Notes: a model not told the origin generated them from the letters alone. Shown: positions 45,524-54,986, counted from the first letter of the stretch. The stretch: 64,000 nucleotides of DNA from Actinoplanes subtropicus (GCF_000721705.1 NZ_JOJL01000014.1:1-64000); one strand, 5' to 3'. Numbers and translations: made by a program.

Positions 45524-46816
45524 ATGTCCACCTTCAGCAGGCGGCTCCGCACGCTTGTGGCCACGGGCACCATCGTGACCGTCGCCCTCGCGCTCGCCGG
45601 CTGCGGCGCCCGCGCCGGCGACGGCACGCCCGGCGCCGAGTCCGCCGCACCCAGCTGCGTCGACACCTCCGGCGACACCATCAAGCTCGGTTTCCTCAAC
45701 TCGCTCACCGGCGGCATGGCGATCTCTGAGAAGACCGTCTCCAACGTGCTGCACATGGCCGCCGACGAAATCAACGCCGGCGGCGGCATCCTCGGAAAGA
45801 AGATCAAGTACATCCAGGAAGACGGTGCCACCGACTGGCCCACCTTCGCGGAGAAGGCCGAGAAGCTGCTCACCCAGGACTGCGTCGCCGCGATCTTCGG
45901 CGGCTGGACCTCGTCTTCCCGTAAGGCCGTCAAGCCGGTCGTCGAGAAGCACAACGGCCTCTTTTTCTACCCGGTGCAGTACGAGGGCCTCGAGTCGTCG
46001 CCGAACATCTACTACACCGGTGCGACCACCAACCAGCAGATCATCCCGGCCATGGACTTCCTCGCCTCCAAGGGGGTGAAGAGGCTCTTCCTCGCCGGCA
46101 GCGACTACGTCTTCCCGCGCACCGCGAATGCGATCATCAAGCTCTACGCGGCCAAGCTCGGCATCCAGATCGTCGGCGAGGAGTACGTGCCCCTCGACAA
46201 GGACGACTGGACCACCCAGGTGGCGAAAATCGTGGCGGCCAAGCCCGACTTCATCTTCAACACCATCAACGGCTCGTCGAATGTCGGCTTCATCAAGGCC
46301 TACTACGACGCCGGCCTCACCGCGGCGACGACACCGATCATCTCGGTGTCGATCGCCGAGGAGGAGGCGCCGGCCATGGGCCACGAGATCACCGGCCAAT
46401 ACGCGTCCTGGAACTACTTCGAGTCGCTCAAGACCGACACCAACCCGAAGTTCATCAAGAGCTGGAAGGCCTACCCCAACAGCAGCGGCGTCACCTCCGA
46501 CCCGATGGAGGCCGCCTACATCTCGCTGTACCTGTACAAGGCCCTCGTCGAGGCCGCCGGCTCGTTCGACGTCGACGCGGTGAATGCCGCGGCGAAGAAG
46601 AACACCATCACGTTCGCCGCACCGGAGGGCACCGTCACGCTCGACGGCGAAAACCATCACATCTCCAAGCCGGGTCACATCGGCCGGATCAACGCCAACA
46701 ACCAGTTCGACATCGTCTGGTCCTCCGACAAGTTCATCGCCCCCGATCCGTTCCTCAAGGGCTACGACTGGTTCCCGGCGAACGTCCGCGACCAACTCGT
46801 GAAAGCCGCGGGCTGA
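45524..46816 (+). CDS. urtA: Urea ABC transporter substrate-binding lipoprotein
   Basis: Extracellular urea-binding protein of the branched-chain amino acid type family, 430 residues. ATG 45524 follows GGAG; the frame open upstream is not coding. The lipoprotein signal ends LALAGCGAR (Cys27). UrtA hallmarks are IKLGFLNSLTGGMAISE, GGILGKKIKYIQEDGATDWPTFAEKAEKLL, FYPVQYEGLESSPNIYYTGA and KPDFIFNTINGSSNVGF. First gene of urtABCDE, after the GlnR-like box. Confidence 0.95.
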   Translation: MSTFSRRLRTLVATGTIVTVALALAGCGARAGDGTPGAESAAPSCVDTSGDTIKLGFLNSLTGGMAISEKTVSNVLHMAADEINAGGGILGKKIKYIQEDGATDWPTFAEKAEKLLTQDCVAAIFGGWTSSSRKAVKPVVEKHNGLFFYPVQYEGLESSPNIYYTGATTNQQIIPAMDFLASKGVKRLFLAGSDYVFPRTANAIIKLYAAKLGIQIVGEEYVPLDKDDWTTQVAKIVAAKPDFIFNTINGSSNVGFIKAYYDAGLTAATTPIISVSIAEEEAPAMGHEITGQYASWNYFESLKTDTNPKFIKSWKAYPNSSGVTSDPMEAAYISLYLYKALVEAAGSFDVDAVNAAAKKNTITFAAPEGTVTLDGENHHISKPGHIGRINANNQFDIVWSSDKFIAPDPFLKGYDWFPANVRDQLVKAAG

Positions 46817-46835
46817 TCGCCCCACCCCCACCCGG

Positions 46836-46875
46836 ACGCGGGGTTGCGTGTCGCCCGCGGCAGGTAGCCCCGCGT
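46836..46875 (+). other. Hairpin between urtA and urtB
   Basis: acgcgggg (46836-46843) pairs with ccccgcgt (46868-46875) in the 112-base gap. Hairpins at this place often stabilise the abundant binding-protein mRNA or partly stop transcription, giving more UrtA than permease. The stem is short, so support is modest. Confidence 0.4.
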
Positions 46876-46928
46876 ACCCGGATCCGAATTCCCCTCACCG
46901 CCGGTCCCCGCACAGAGAGCGAGAGCAC

Positions 46929-47813
46929 GTGAACGCTCTGGTCCCACCGCTGCTGAACGGCACCGCACAGGGTGCGCTGCTCCTGCTCGCCGCGCTCGGT
47001 CTCTCGCTCACCTTCGGTCAGATGGGCGTGATCAACATGGCCCACGGCGAGTTCCTCATGATCGGCGCCTTCACCGCCTACCTCGTCCAGCAGGTCATCG
47101 ACTCCAGCGACCTGTCGATCCCGGTCGCGCTGCCGGTCGCGTTCGTCGTCGCCGGTCTGCTCGGCCTCCTGCTGGAGGTCAGCATCATCCGATGGATGTA
47201 CCGCCGGCCCCTCGACACCCTGCTGGTCACGATCGGTGTCAGCCTGATCCTGCAGCAGGCGGCTCTGCAGACCTTCCCGGCCCAGGGCGTCCCGGTGAAG
47301 CAGCCCGGCTGGCTCGACGGGCAGTTGACGATCCTCGGCTACAGCTGGCCGCTGCGGCAGTCGTTCACCATCGTGCTCGCGGCCGCCTGCGTCGCCATCC
47401 TGTCGGCCTGGCTCAAGTACACCTCATTCGGCCGCCGCATCCGGGCGACCGTGCAGAACCGGGACCTCGCCGAGACCGCGGGGATCTCCACACGCACCGT
47501 CGACCGCCTGACCTTCTTCGTCGGGTCGGGTCTGGCCGGGGTCGCCGGAGTGGCCGCGTCGCTCATCGGCGGCACGAACTCCCAGATGGGCGCGCAGTAC
47601 ATCATCCCGGCCTTTCTCGTCGTCGCCGCCGGCGGCATCGGCCAGCTCAAGGGCACCGTCATCGCCGCGTGGGCGGTGGGCGTCGCCCTCTCGTGTTTCG
47701 CCTACTGGACGACCGGCAGCCTCGCGCAGGTGCTCGCCCTCATCCTCGTGATCGTCTTCCTGCAGGTACGCCCGCAGGGCCTGTTCACTGTGCGAACCAG
47801 GAGTCTGGCATGA
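46929..47813 (+). CDS. urtB: Urea ABC transporter permease
   Basis: LivH-type inner-membrane permease of 294 residues, GTG start at 46929. About eight helices; GLSLTFGQMGVINMAHGEFLMIGA is the permease signature and AETAGISTRTVDRLTFFVGSGLAGVAG the ATPase-contacting loop region. It overlaps urtC (ATGA). The ribosome site is only a weak purine stretch. Confidence 0.94.
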   Translation: MNALVPPLLNGTAQGALLLLAALGLSLTFGQMGVINMAHGEFLMIGAFTAYLVQQVIDSSDLSIPVALPVAFVVAGLLGLLLEVSIIRWMYRRPLDTLLVTIGVSLILQQAALQTFPAQGVPVKQPGWLDGQLTILGYSWPLRQSFTIVLAAACVAILSAWLKYTSFGRRIRATVQNRDLAETAGISTRTVDRLTFFVGSGLAGVAGVAASLIGGTNSQMGAQYIIPAFLVVAAGGIGQLKGTVIAAWAVGVALSCFAYWTTGSLAQVLALILVIVFLQVRPQGLFTVRTRSLA

Positions 47814-48904
47814 CGAAGCTGAAGCCACGGCTTTCCCTCATCGGCATCGGCGTGTTCGCCGTGCTGCTCCTCGTGGTCGCTCCCCTCGTGCTCACCGATC
47901 ACTGGCTCAGCAACCTCGGCAAGTACTGCTGCTGGGCGATCGCCGCCGTCGGCATCGGCCTGGCGTGGGGCCGAGGCGGGATGCTCGTGATGGGGCAGGG
48001 GGTGTTCTTCGCCCTCGGTGCCTACTCGATGGCCATGCACCTCACGCTGGAGACCGCCGGTGCCGGGGTCCCGGGGTTCATGGTGCTCTACGACCCGCTC
48101 GCGCCGCTCCCGGCGTTCTGGGAGCCGTTCCGAAGCGCGGCGTTCACCCTGCTGGCTATCGTGCTGCTCCCGGTGATCGTGGCCGGCCTCCTCGGCTACG
48201 CGCTGTTCAAGCGCCGCGTGAAGGGCGCGTACTTCGCGATCCTGTCGCAGGCGCTCGCCGTCGCGCTCGCCACCCTGATCAGCTCCACCATCCGCGAGAC
48301 CGGCGGCGACACCGGGCTCAGCGACTTCAAGTACTTCTTCGGTTTCGTGCTGGAGGACCCGGCGAACAGGGTCATGGTGTACCTCATCGCGGCCGCGCTG
48401 CTCGTCGTATGCCTGCTCGTGGTATGGCAGCTCTACCGCAGCCGCTTCGGTGAGCTCCTCGTCGCCACCCGGGACGCCGAGGAGCGCGTGCGCTTCCTCG
48501 GCTACGACCCGGCCACCGTCAAGCTCGTTGCCTTCGTCCTCGCCGCACTGATGGCAAGCATCGGTGGAGCCATGTTCGTGCCCATCGTCGGCATCATCAC
48601 TCCGGCCGAGATCGGCGCCGCCGCCTCGATCCTCATGATCGCGGGCGTCGCCTTCGGCGGCCGCGCGTCGCTCTTCGGCCCCGCGCTCGGCGCGATGGCG
48701 GTCGGATGGGGGCAGTCGAGCCTCGGCTCGGCCTGGCCCGAAGGCTGGACGTACATCGTCGGCCTGCTGTTCATCGTCGTCATCCTCTTCCTGCCGAAGG
48801 GCCTGTCGTCGCTGCTCCCCAGGTTCACGGCAGCGCGCCGGAGCCCGGGCGAACAGCCCGCCGCGGGAACCGCCGCCCCGGAGCTCGAGGCGGTGCAGTC
48901 GTGA
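47810..48904 (+). CDS. urtC: Urea ABC transporter permease
   Basis: LivM-type second permease of 364 residues. Helices carry GLAWGRGGMLVMGQGVFFALGAYSMAMHL, KGAYFAILSQALAVAL and the cytoplasmic loop RDAEERVRFLGYDPATVKLVAFVLAA. TGGDTGLSDF is characteristic of UrtC. It overlaps both neighbours by four bases. Confidence 0.94.
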   Translation: MTKLKPRLSLIGIGVFAVLLLVVAPLVLTDHWLSNLGKYCCWAIAAVGIGLAWGRGGMLVMGQGVFFALGAYSMAMHLTLETAGAGVPGFMVLYDPLAPLPAFWEPFRSAAFTLLAIVLLPVIVAGLLGYALFKRRVKGAYFAILSQALAVALATLISSTIRETGGDTGLSDFKYFFGFVLEDPANRVMVYLIAAALLVVCLLVVWQLYRSRFGELLVATRDAEERVRFLGYDPATVKLVAFVLAALMASIGGAMFVPIVGIITPAEIGAAASILMIAGVAFGGRASLFGPALGAMAVGWGQSSLGSAWPEGWTYIVGLLFIVVILFLPKGLSSLLPRFTAARRSPGEQPAAGTAAPELEAVQS

Positions 48905-49701
48905 CCGACGCTTCGCTCGTTGTCACGGACCTCCGCGTCGAGTTCTCGGGCTTCGTCGCGGTCGGCGGCGTCTCCTTCGACGCGCACCTCGGCGAGGTCC
49001 GGTTTCTCATCGGCCCGAACGGCGCCGGCAAGACGACGTGCATCGACGCCATCACGGGGCTGTCCAGGGCCACCGGATCGGCGAGGCTTGGCGGGAGGGA
49101 GCTGCTCGGCAGGCCGGTGCACAAGATCGTCCGCTTCGGGGTCGGCCGCACGTTCCAGACCGCGAGCGTCTTCGACGAGCTCTCGGTGCTGCAGAACCTC
49201 GACATCGCCGCCGGACGCCACCGCCCCGCGGCCTCGCTGCTGCGGACCCGGCGTGGCGTCGACGCGTCGATCGAGCAGGCGCTGGAGGAGACCGGACTCG
49301 CCGGCGAGCTCGCCACGCCGGCCGGCATCCTGTCGCACGGCCAGAAGCAGTGGCTGGAGATCGCGATGCTGCTCGTGCAGGACGCGAGGGTGCTGCTGCT
49401 CGATGAGCCCGTCGCCGGCATGAGCCAGGACGAGCGCACCGCGACCGGCGGGCTTCTGCAGCGCGTCGCGGCGAAGCGCATTGTGCTCGTGGTCGAGCAC
49501 GACATGGACTTCATGCGCCGCTTCGCCACCCGCGTGACGGTGCTGCACCAGGGCAAGGTGCTCTCGGACGGCACGGTGGCCGAGGTGCAGGCCGATCCCA
49601 AGGTGCAGGAGGTCTATCTGGGCACCGCGGGAGCCGCGACCACGGCCGCCATGTCGGTCGTGCCGGAAGCGGCCGGGACGCCGCAGCGGAAGGAGGACTG
49701 A
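48901..49701 (+). CDS. urtD: Urea ABC transporter ATP-binding protein
   Basis: LivG-type ATPase of 266 residues, GTG start overlapping urtC. Walker A is GPNGAGKTT, the signature region is LSHGQKQWLEI, Walker B is VLLLDEPVAGMS, and the switch His is in VVEHDMDF. LSHGQKQWLEI is the usual UrtD form of the LSGGQ motif. It carries a short Ala-rich C-terminal tail. Confidence 0.94.
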   Translation: MTDASLVVTDLRVEFSGFVAVGGVSFDAHLGEVRFLIGPNGAGKTTCIDAITGLSRATGSARLGGRELLGRPVHKIVRFGVGRTFQTASVFDELSVLQNLDIAAGRHRPAASLLRTRRGVDASIEQALEETGLAGELATPAGILSHGQKQWLEIAMLLVQDARVLLLDEPVAGMSQDERTATGGLLQRVAAKRIVLVVEHDMDFMRRFATRVTVLHQGKVLSDGTVAEVQADPKVQEVYLGTAGAATTAAMSVVPEAAGTPQRKED

Positions 49702-49702
49702 G

Positions 49703-50386
49703 ATGCTCGAGCTCACCGACATCGAGGCCGGCTACGGGCGCACGCGGGTGCTGCACGGCGTGACGGTGCCGGCCGGGAAGGTCGTGGCCGTGCTCGGCCA
49801 CAACGGCGCCGGCAAGACGACGCTGCTGCGTGTCGCGATCGGGCTCATCAAGCCGTCGAAGGGCCGCGTGTTGTTCGACGGCGAAGACATCGTGTCGCTA
49901 CCCCCGAACAAGCGCGTGGCTCGCGGCATGGCGTACGTGCCGCAGGGTCAGCAGGCGTTCGGCCAGCTCACGACGCTCGAGAACCTGCAGCTCGTCGCCG
50001 ACGGGCGCCGGCGCGGCAGGGCCCTCATCGACGCGCAGCTGGCTCGCTTCCCCGCATTGGAGAAGTTCGCGGCCCGGAGGGCGGGCCTGCTCTCGGGCGG
50101 GCAGCGCCAGCAGCTCGCGATCGCTCGCGCCCTCATCACCGAGCCGAAGCTGCTCATCCTCGACGAGCCGACCGAGGGCATCCAGCCCACGATCGTCGCC
50201 GAGATCGAGCACACCATCATGCAGCTCGCCGACGAGGGCATCCACGTGCTGCTCGTCGAGCAGCACATCGGCTTCGCCCTCGAGGCCGCCGAGCGCTACG
50301 TCGTACTCGCCTCGGGTTTCGTCACACGGACCGACGAGGGGGGCTCGGCGGCCACCTCCACCGTGCGAGCCGCCATGGCGATCTGA
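49703..50386 (+). CDS. urtE: Urea ABC transporter ATP-binding protein
   Basis: LivF-type ATPase of 227 residues beginning one base after urtD. Walker A is GHNGAGKTT, Q-loop VPQGQQAF, signature LLSGGQRQQLAI, Walker B LLILDEPTEGIQP and switch LLVEQHIGFAL. The last sequence, IQP after DEPTEG, is characteristic of UrtE. It completes the transporter; no urease or urea carboxylase follows. Confidence 0.94.
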   Translation: MLELTDIEAGYGRTRVLHGVTVPAGKVVAVLGHNGAGKTTLLRVAIGLIKPSKGRVLFDGEDIVSLPPNKRVARGMAYVPQGQQAFGQLTTLENLQLVADGRRRGRALIDAQLARFPALEKFAARRAGLLSGGQRQQLAIARALITEPKLLILDEPTEGIQPTIVAEIEHTIMQLADEGIHVLLVEQHIGFALEAAERYVVLASGFVTRTDEGGSAATSTVRAAMAI

Positions 50387-50476
50387 GCCGACATGACCGG
50401 CTTCCAGGCCCGCAATGCTGTCGTAACACCGGACCCGGAGGATCCCCCCACGCGAGGTGCTTGAGGGGATGCCGAG

Positions 50477-52156
50477 GTGAGCAGAACAGGCAACGCGCGC
50501 GCGGCCGCGGAGGACAGCCTCGAGGACTACGCCTTCCGCTACGTGCCGCGCACCTTCCGGCGCTGGAGCGCGGCCTCCGTCGGCGCGACCGCCCTCGGCT
50601 CCATCGCGTTCCTCGCCGATTTCTCGATGGGCGCGAGCATCGGCATCGACCACGGCACCGCCAACGCCGTGCTCGGCATCCTGTTCGCTTCGGTCGTCAT
50701 CGTCATCGTGGGCGTGCCCGTCGCCTACTACGCCGCCCGGTACAACCTCGACCTCGACCTCATCGCGCGTGGCTCGGGATTCGGCTACTACGGCTCGATG
50801 ATCACGACCGTGGTCTTCGCGGGCTTCACCTGCATCTTCTTCGCCCTGGAGGGCGCCATCATGGCGCAGGGACTGCAGGTGGCGACGGGGTTGCCGCTGT
50901 GGCTCGGCTATCTCATCTCGACCGTGGTCGTGATCCCGATCGTCATCTACGGCATGCGCGCGCTGGAACGCCTGCATTTCTGGACCACGCCCCTGTGGCT
51001 CGCCCTCGCCCTGCTGCCGCTGCTGTGGATCCTCGTCTCCGACCCCGAGGCGGTGCGCGCCTTCACGTCATTCACCGGCAACTCCGACGGCTCGATCAGC
51101 TTCGGCGCGGTTGTCTCGAGCGCGGCCGTGTGCTTCGCCCTCACCCCGCAGTTGGCCGAGCAGATCGACTACATCCGCGCCATGCCGCCGCGCACGCCGT
51201 CGAACGCCCGCTCGTGGTGGACGTCGTTCGCGTTCGCCGGCCCGGGCTGGGTCGTCTTCAGCGGCACCAAGCAGGTGATCGGCGTGTTTCTGGCCGTCTA
51301 CCTCCTCGTGGAGGTGGACCCCACCCTCGGGCACCACGCGACCGAACCGGTCAAGCAGTTCGTCGGCATGTACCAGACCCTCATCCCCGACTGGCTCGCC
51401 ATCGTCCTCGCCGTCGCCCTCATCGTGGTCGCGCAGATGAAGATCAACGTGACGAACGCGTACTCGGGCTCGCTCGCGTGGTCGAATGTCTTCACCCGGG
51501 TGGCGAAGCACTACCCGGGTCGCACCATCTTCGTGCTGCTCAACCTCGTCATCGCGTACCTGCTCATGACGCTGGACATCTTCACCGTCATCTCCTTCGT
51601 GCTGAGCCTCTACGCGAACGTCGTGATGGCGTGGCTCGTGACGATCGCCACCGATATCGCGATCAACAAGTGGGTGCTGCGCATCTCGCCGCGCTTCCCC
51701 GAATTCCGCCGCGGCATGCTGCACGACTGGAACCCGGTGGGGCTCGTGTCGGTGGGGCTCGCCTCGGTGCTGTCGCTGCTCGCGTTCGCCGGGCTGCTCG
51801 GCCCGGCCGTCAAGCCGTTCTCCGTGGTCATCGCGATCGGGGTCGCGCTCGTCGCCACACCGGTCATGGCCGTCGTCACGCGGGGCCGCTACTACCTCCG
51901 CCGCCACTCCGACGGCATCGACTCCCCCCTCTTGGACGACGACGGCAACCCCTCCGGCGAGCGGCTCCGTTGTCATGTCACCGGATATACGTTCGAGCGG
52001 CCGGATATGCTGGCCTCGGCCCAGCGAGGACCGCTCGGCGAGGTGCAATATGTTTCGTCGCTGGCGCTCACGCTCGACGATTCCGATCGCTACGTGCTTC
52101 CACCGGAAGTCACCGGACCCCCGCACAGGGCGACCGCTCGAGGCAGGGGGACGTGA
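50477..52156 (+). CDS. NCS1-family nucleobase/allantoin-type permease
   Basis: Inner-membrane permease of 559 residues with about 12 helices, of the cytosine/purine/allantoin/hydantoin group. NCS1 features are SLEDYAFRYVPRTFRRW at the N terminus, ALGSIAFLADFSMGASIG, and GPGWVVFSGTKQVIGVFLAVY; NVTNAYSGSLAWSNVF is the helix-8-type block. After the last helix a polar tail of about 80 residues (CHVTGYTFERPDMLAS, then SSLALTLDDSDRYVLP) has no known match. GTG 50477 follows a GAGG. It is 90 bases after urtE and overlaps the TetR gene, so it probably imports another nitrogen source such as allantoin or a pyrimidine. Confidence 0.86.
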   Translation: MSRTGNARAAAEDSLEDYAFRYVPRTFRRWSAASVGATALGSIAFLADFSMGASIGIDHGTANAVLGILFASVVIVIVGVPVAYYAARYNLDLDLIARGSGFGYYGSMITTVVFAGFTCIFFALEGAIMAQGLQVATGLPLWLGYLISTVVVIPIVIYGMRALERLHFWTTPLWLALALLPLLWILVSDPEAVRAFTSFTGNSDGSISFGAVVSSAAVCFALTPQLAEQIDYIRAMPPRTPSNARSWWTSFAFAGPGWVVFSGTKQVIGVFLAVYLLVEVDPTLGHHATEPVKQFVGMYQTLIPDWLAIVLAVALIVVAQMKINVTNAYSGSLAWSNVFTRVAKHYPGRTIFVLLNLVIAYLLMTLDIFTVISFVLSLYANVVMAWLVTIATDIAINKWVLRISPRFPEFRRGMLHDWNPVGLVSVGLASVLSLLAFAGLLGPAVKPFSVVIAIGVALVATPVMAVVTRGRYYLRRHSDGIDSPLLDDDGNPSGERLRCHVTGYTFERPDMLASAQRGPLGEVQYVSSLALTLDDSDRYVLPPEVTGPPHRATARGRGT

Positions 52157-52722
52157 TGGAGGAGTCGGTCGACACCGCGACCGCAATTCTCGCAAGCGCC
52201 GCGAGTCTGCTGCGTGAGCACACGTTCGACGACATCTCCTATCGTGCCGTCGCCGACCAGGTCGGCATCTCGGAGCGCACGATCTACCGGCAGTACCCCA
52301 CCCGTGCGCACCTGCTCGCCGCACTCTCGAACTGGATCGAGCAGACCCGCTTCCCGCTCCCACCGTTCGTGACCCTGGCCGATTTCCGCGACGCCGTGCA
52401 CGAGCGCTTCCGCGCCTTCGACGCGTCGCCCGCGTACGCGTACGTCAGCGCACGGGCGTCCGCGATCTCGCTGACGCTCGACGCCGAGCCTGCCTACATC
52501 ACGCGGGCGATCGAGGCGATGCTCGAGGTGGCGGCGCCGACGCTCAACCGACGGGATCGGCGGCGGGTCGCGGCGTCCCTTCGCTACTTCTCGTCGGCGA
52601 TGTTCTGGGCGCGACTGCGCACGGGCTTCGACCTGGATGCCGGCGAGATCTGCGACGCGTTCGATCGCGCCGTGGGCACCGTGCTCGCGAGGCTGCTCGA
52701 CGCGACGTGGGCGAAGCCGTGA
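52156..52722 (+). CDS. TetR-family regulator, first of a tandem pair
   Basis: A 188-residue TetR protein beginning in the stop of the permease gene (TGATG). The N-terminal helix-turn-helix is DDISYRAVADQVGISERTIYRQYPTRAHLLAAL. The ligand domain (about 60-188) is helical with no recognised pocket. It shares layout and the ERTxxRxYPTR block with the next gene. It probably controls the permease or the urt operon. Confidence 0.86.
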   Translation: MEESVDTATAILASAASLLREHTFDDISYRAVADQVGISERTIYRQYPTRAHLLAALSNWIEQTRFPLPPFVTLADFRDAVHERFRAFDASPAYAYVSARASAISLTLDAEPAYITRAIEAMLEVAAPTLNRRDRRRVAASLRYFSSAMFWARLRTGFDLDAGEICDAFDRAVGTVLARLLDATWAKP

Positions 52723-53294
52723 GCGGGTCGATGGCTGCCCCGGCGCTGAGCGGCACGCAAGCGGCGATCCTCGCCGCCTACGCCGAGCTGATCGAGGAGG
52801 TCGGCAGCGACGACGTCTCGTTCCGGCTCGTCGCGCGCCGGGCCGGTATCGCCGAGCGCACGGTGTTCCGCAACTACCCCACGCGCGTCGATCTGCTGCT
52901 GGCGACCGCAGCGTGGATCGATGCGACGGTGTTCGCCCGTGAGGAGTCGCACTCGATCTTCGACATCCCCCTCGCGATCCGCGACGCGATGCAGCGGTAC
53001 GACGCGCGGCCGGAACTCGCGCACGTCGTCGCCGAGGCGGAAATGCGCGGCGTGAACGGCGCGGCGCCGTCGTCCGGCCGGGCGCACCTCGAGCGGCTGC
53101 TGGATGCCGAGGTGCCATCCCTCGACGCGGCGCAGCGCAGGGCAGTCGTCGTGGCACTGTCCCACCTCGACTCCGCCGCGACCTGGGTGACGTTTCGCCG
53201 CGAGTTCGGCATGGACCGGCGCGACATCGCCGACGCCGCCGCGTGGGCGGCGGAGGCGGTGCTCGACGGCATCCGCGACCGCGTCGCCCCGTAG
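52719..53294 (+). CDS. TetR-family regulator, second of a tandem pair
   Basis: A 191-residue TetR protein; GTG 52719 overlaps the upstream stop (GTGA). An alternative GTG at 52707 is less likely. The helix-turn-helix reads DDVSFRLVARRAGIAERTVFRNYPTRVDLLLA, closely like its neighbour. The C-terminal part is also similar (RRAVVVALSHLDSAATW beside RRRVAASLRYFSSAMFW). The two may have arisen by tandem duplication. Last gene of the operon. Confidence 0.85.
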   Translation: MSGSMAAPALSGTQAAILAAYAELIEEVGSDDVSFRLVARRAGIAERTVFRNYPTRVDLLLATAAWIDATVFAREESHSIFDIPLAIRDAMQRYDARPELAHVVAEAEMRGVNGAAPSSGRAHLERLLDAEVPSLDAAQRRAVVVALSHLDSAATWVTFRREFGMDRRDIADAAAWAAEAVLDGIRDRVAP

Positions 53295-53525
53295 TCGCCA
53301 GCGTTTGCTCTGACAAGCGACAGTGAACCAGTCCCCAGGGACATCGCCGGCAACATCGGCCGGCTCGGAGATCATGCCTCCGAGGTGTTACCGAGCATGT
53401 GAACCGGTACGGGATGCTCGGCGGCCTTCACCGACCTCGGCCAGACGGCAGGCCGGGTACAAGCTCGTGCTTCCCACCCCGGGCCGCAGGTCAGGCGATG
53501 AACGAAGCCGAGGTCACCGTATCGG

Positions 53526-54041
53526 TCAGCGATCGCCGCGCAGGCCGAACGCGCTGCGGTGGAAGACCAGCGGCAGCGAGTGGTCGGCGTGCCGGACGGC
53601 GTGCAGGCGGAGCAGGACGATCGTGTGGTCGCCGGCCTCCACCTCGCGGTAGATCGTGGTGTCGAACTGGGCGAGCCCGTCCGGCAGGGTGACCGCGCCG
53701 TGCTCGCTGAGCAGCACCTCGACGCTCGCGAAGCGGGACCCGGGTGGCCCGGCGAGCTGGCGGGCCAGGCCGCCGTGCCGGTCGGCCAGGATGGTCACGC
53801 CCAGATGCGCGGCGCGGCGCAGGTCGGGCCAGGTCTTGGAGGCGTTCGCGATGGAGAACGACACCAGCGGCGGGTCCAGGCTCACCGAGGTGAACGAGCT
53901 GGCCGCCAGGCCGACGAGGCGGCCGTCGACCTGGGCGGCGACCGCGACGACCCCGCTGGGGAAGATGCCGAACGCCTGCCGCAGGCGTACCGGGTCGAGG
54001 TCCTGGTTGGTGGGGAACGACGGGGTGTTGAGATCGGTCAT
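53526..54041 (-). CDS. Flavin reductase family protein
   Basis: FMN-binding split-barrel protein of 171 residues that reduces flavin with NAD(P)H. The signature GIFPSGVVAVAA, LVGLAASSFTSVSLDPPLVSFSI and ASKTWPDLRRA are diagnostic, as is the late HADHSLPLVFHRSAFG. It lies 13 bases after the binding-protein gene and at the end of an operon that starts with an LLM flavin monooxygenase. It probably supplies reduced FMN to that enzyme, as SsuE-type reductases do. Confidence 0.88.
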   Translation of the reverse strand: MTDLNTPSFPTNQDLDPVRLRQAFGIFPSGVVAVAAQVDGRLVGLAASSFTSVSLDPPLVSFSIANASKTWPDLRRAAHLGVTILADRHGGLARQLAGPPGSRFASVEVLLSEHGAVTLPDGLAQFDTTIYREVEAGDHTIVLLRLHAVRHADHSLPLVFHRSAFGLRGDR

Positions 54042-54054
54042 CGGTGTCCCCTCG

Positions 54055-54975
54055 TCACAGCGACGATGGCGGGTTGATCGCCGACTGCTGGATGCCGGAG
54101 TCGGTGACGCCCCACTTGCCGAGGATCTTCGCGTAGTCGCCGGAGTCGATGAGCTTGTTGACGGCGTCGCGCAGCGCCGGGGCGATCGGCGAGCCCTTGC
54201 CGGTGACGAAGCCGACCGGGGTGGAGCTGAACTGGCTCAGGAACTTCGTGTTCGGGATGTGCGTGGCGTCGTACTTGAGGCTCAGCGTCGGGCCGAAATA
54301 CACGTCGATCTTGCCGTTGGCGAGGCCGAGCCAGATCGGCGCGTTGTCGGCGAAGTACTGCACCGCGTACGGCTGCTTGCCGGCCTGGGCGCACTTGGCC
54401 TTGGAGTTCTCCAGGATCTGCTGGAAGGTCGAGCCGGGGCTGGTCGCCAGGGTCTTGCCGCACAGGTCGGTGATGGCGGTGACCCGGGTGAGGTCGCTGT
54501 CCGCCGGGGCGAGGAAGGACTGCCCGTCGGTGAGGTAGGTGGCGAAGTCGACGACCTTCTCCCGGGCCGCGGTGACGCCGAAGTTGTCCATGCCGACGTC
54601 GTACTTCCCGTTCTGCACGCCGGGAATGATGGTCGGGAACGTGCCGTTCTGCACGTCCCATTTGACGCCGAGCACCTTCGCGACCGCCTCCCGTAGGTCG
54701 ACGTCCACGCCGATGTTCGTGCCGTCCGCCGGCTGCCCGGCGTGCGGCAGACCATTGAGCCCGGGCGTGCTGGTGGTGCCGAGGATGAGCGTGCCGCGGC
54801 TGCGCACGGCGGCCGGCAACTCGGCCGCGATCTTGGCGTCGGTGGTGACCGGCGAGACGACGTCCGCGGTCGGATAGCTCGGCGTCGCGGACGGACCGGC
54901 GGCCGCCCCGGCCGAGGCCGAGCCGCAGCCGGCCAGCACGACCGTGGCGCCGAGGGCGAGGAGAAGCTTCTTCAC
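54055..54975 (-). CDS. Polar amino acid-type ABC substrate-binding lipoprotein
   Basis: Extracellular solute-binding protein (SBP_bac_3 type) of 306 residues. Lipobox VVLAGCGS gives Cys17. Family features are NIGVDVDLREAVAKVLGVKW, GKYDVGMDNFGVTAAREKVVDFATYL and SSTPVGFVTGKGSPIAPALRDAVNKL. This family imports polar amino acids, cystine and sulphur amino acids. The context of a flavin monooxygenase and reductase points to an organosulfur ligand. The gene lies between the flavin reductase and ATPase genes. Confidence 0.9.
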   Translation of the reverse strand: MKKLLLALGATVVLAGCGSASAGAAAGPSATPSYPTADVVSPVTTDAKIAAELPAAVRSRGTLILGTTSTPGLNGLPHAGQPADGTNIGVDVDLREAVAKVLGVKWDVQNGTFPTIIPGVQNGKYDVGMDNFGVTAAREKVVDFATYLTDGQSFLAPADSDLTRVTAITDLCGKTLATSPGSTFQQILENSKAKCAQAGKQPYAVQYFADNAPIWLGLANGKIDVYFGPTLSLKYDATHIPNTKFLSQFSSTPVGFVTGKGSPIAPALRDAVNKLIDSGDYAKILGKWGVTDSGIQQSAINPPSSL

Positions 54976-54986
54976 GAGGGTTCCTT

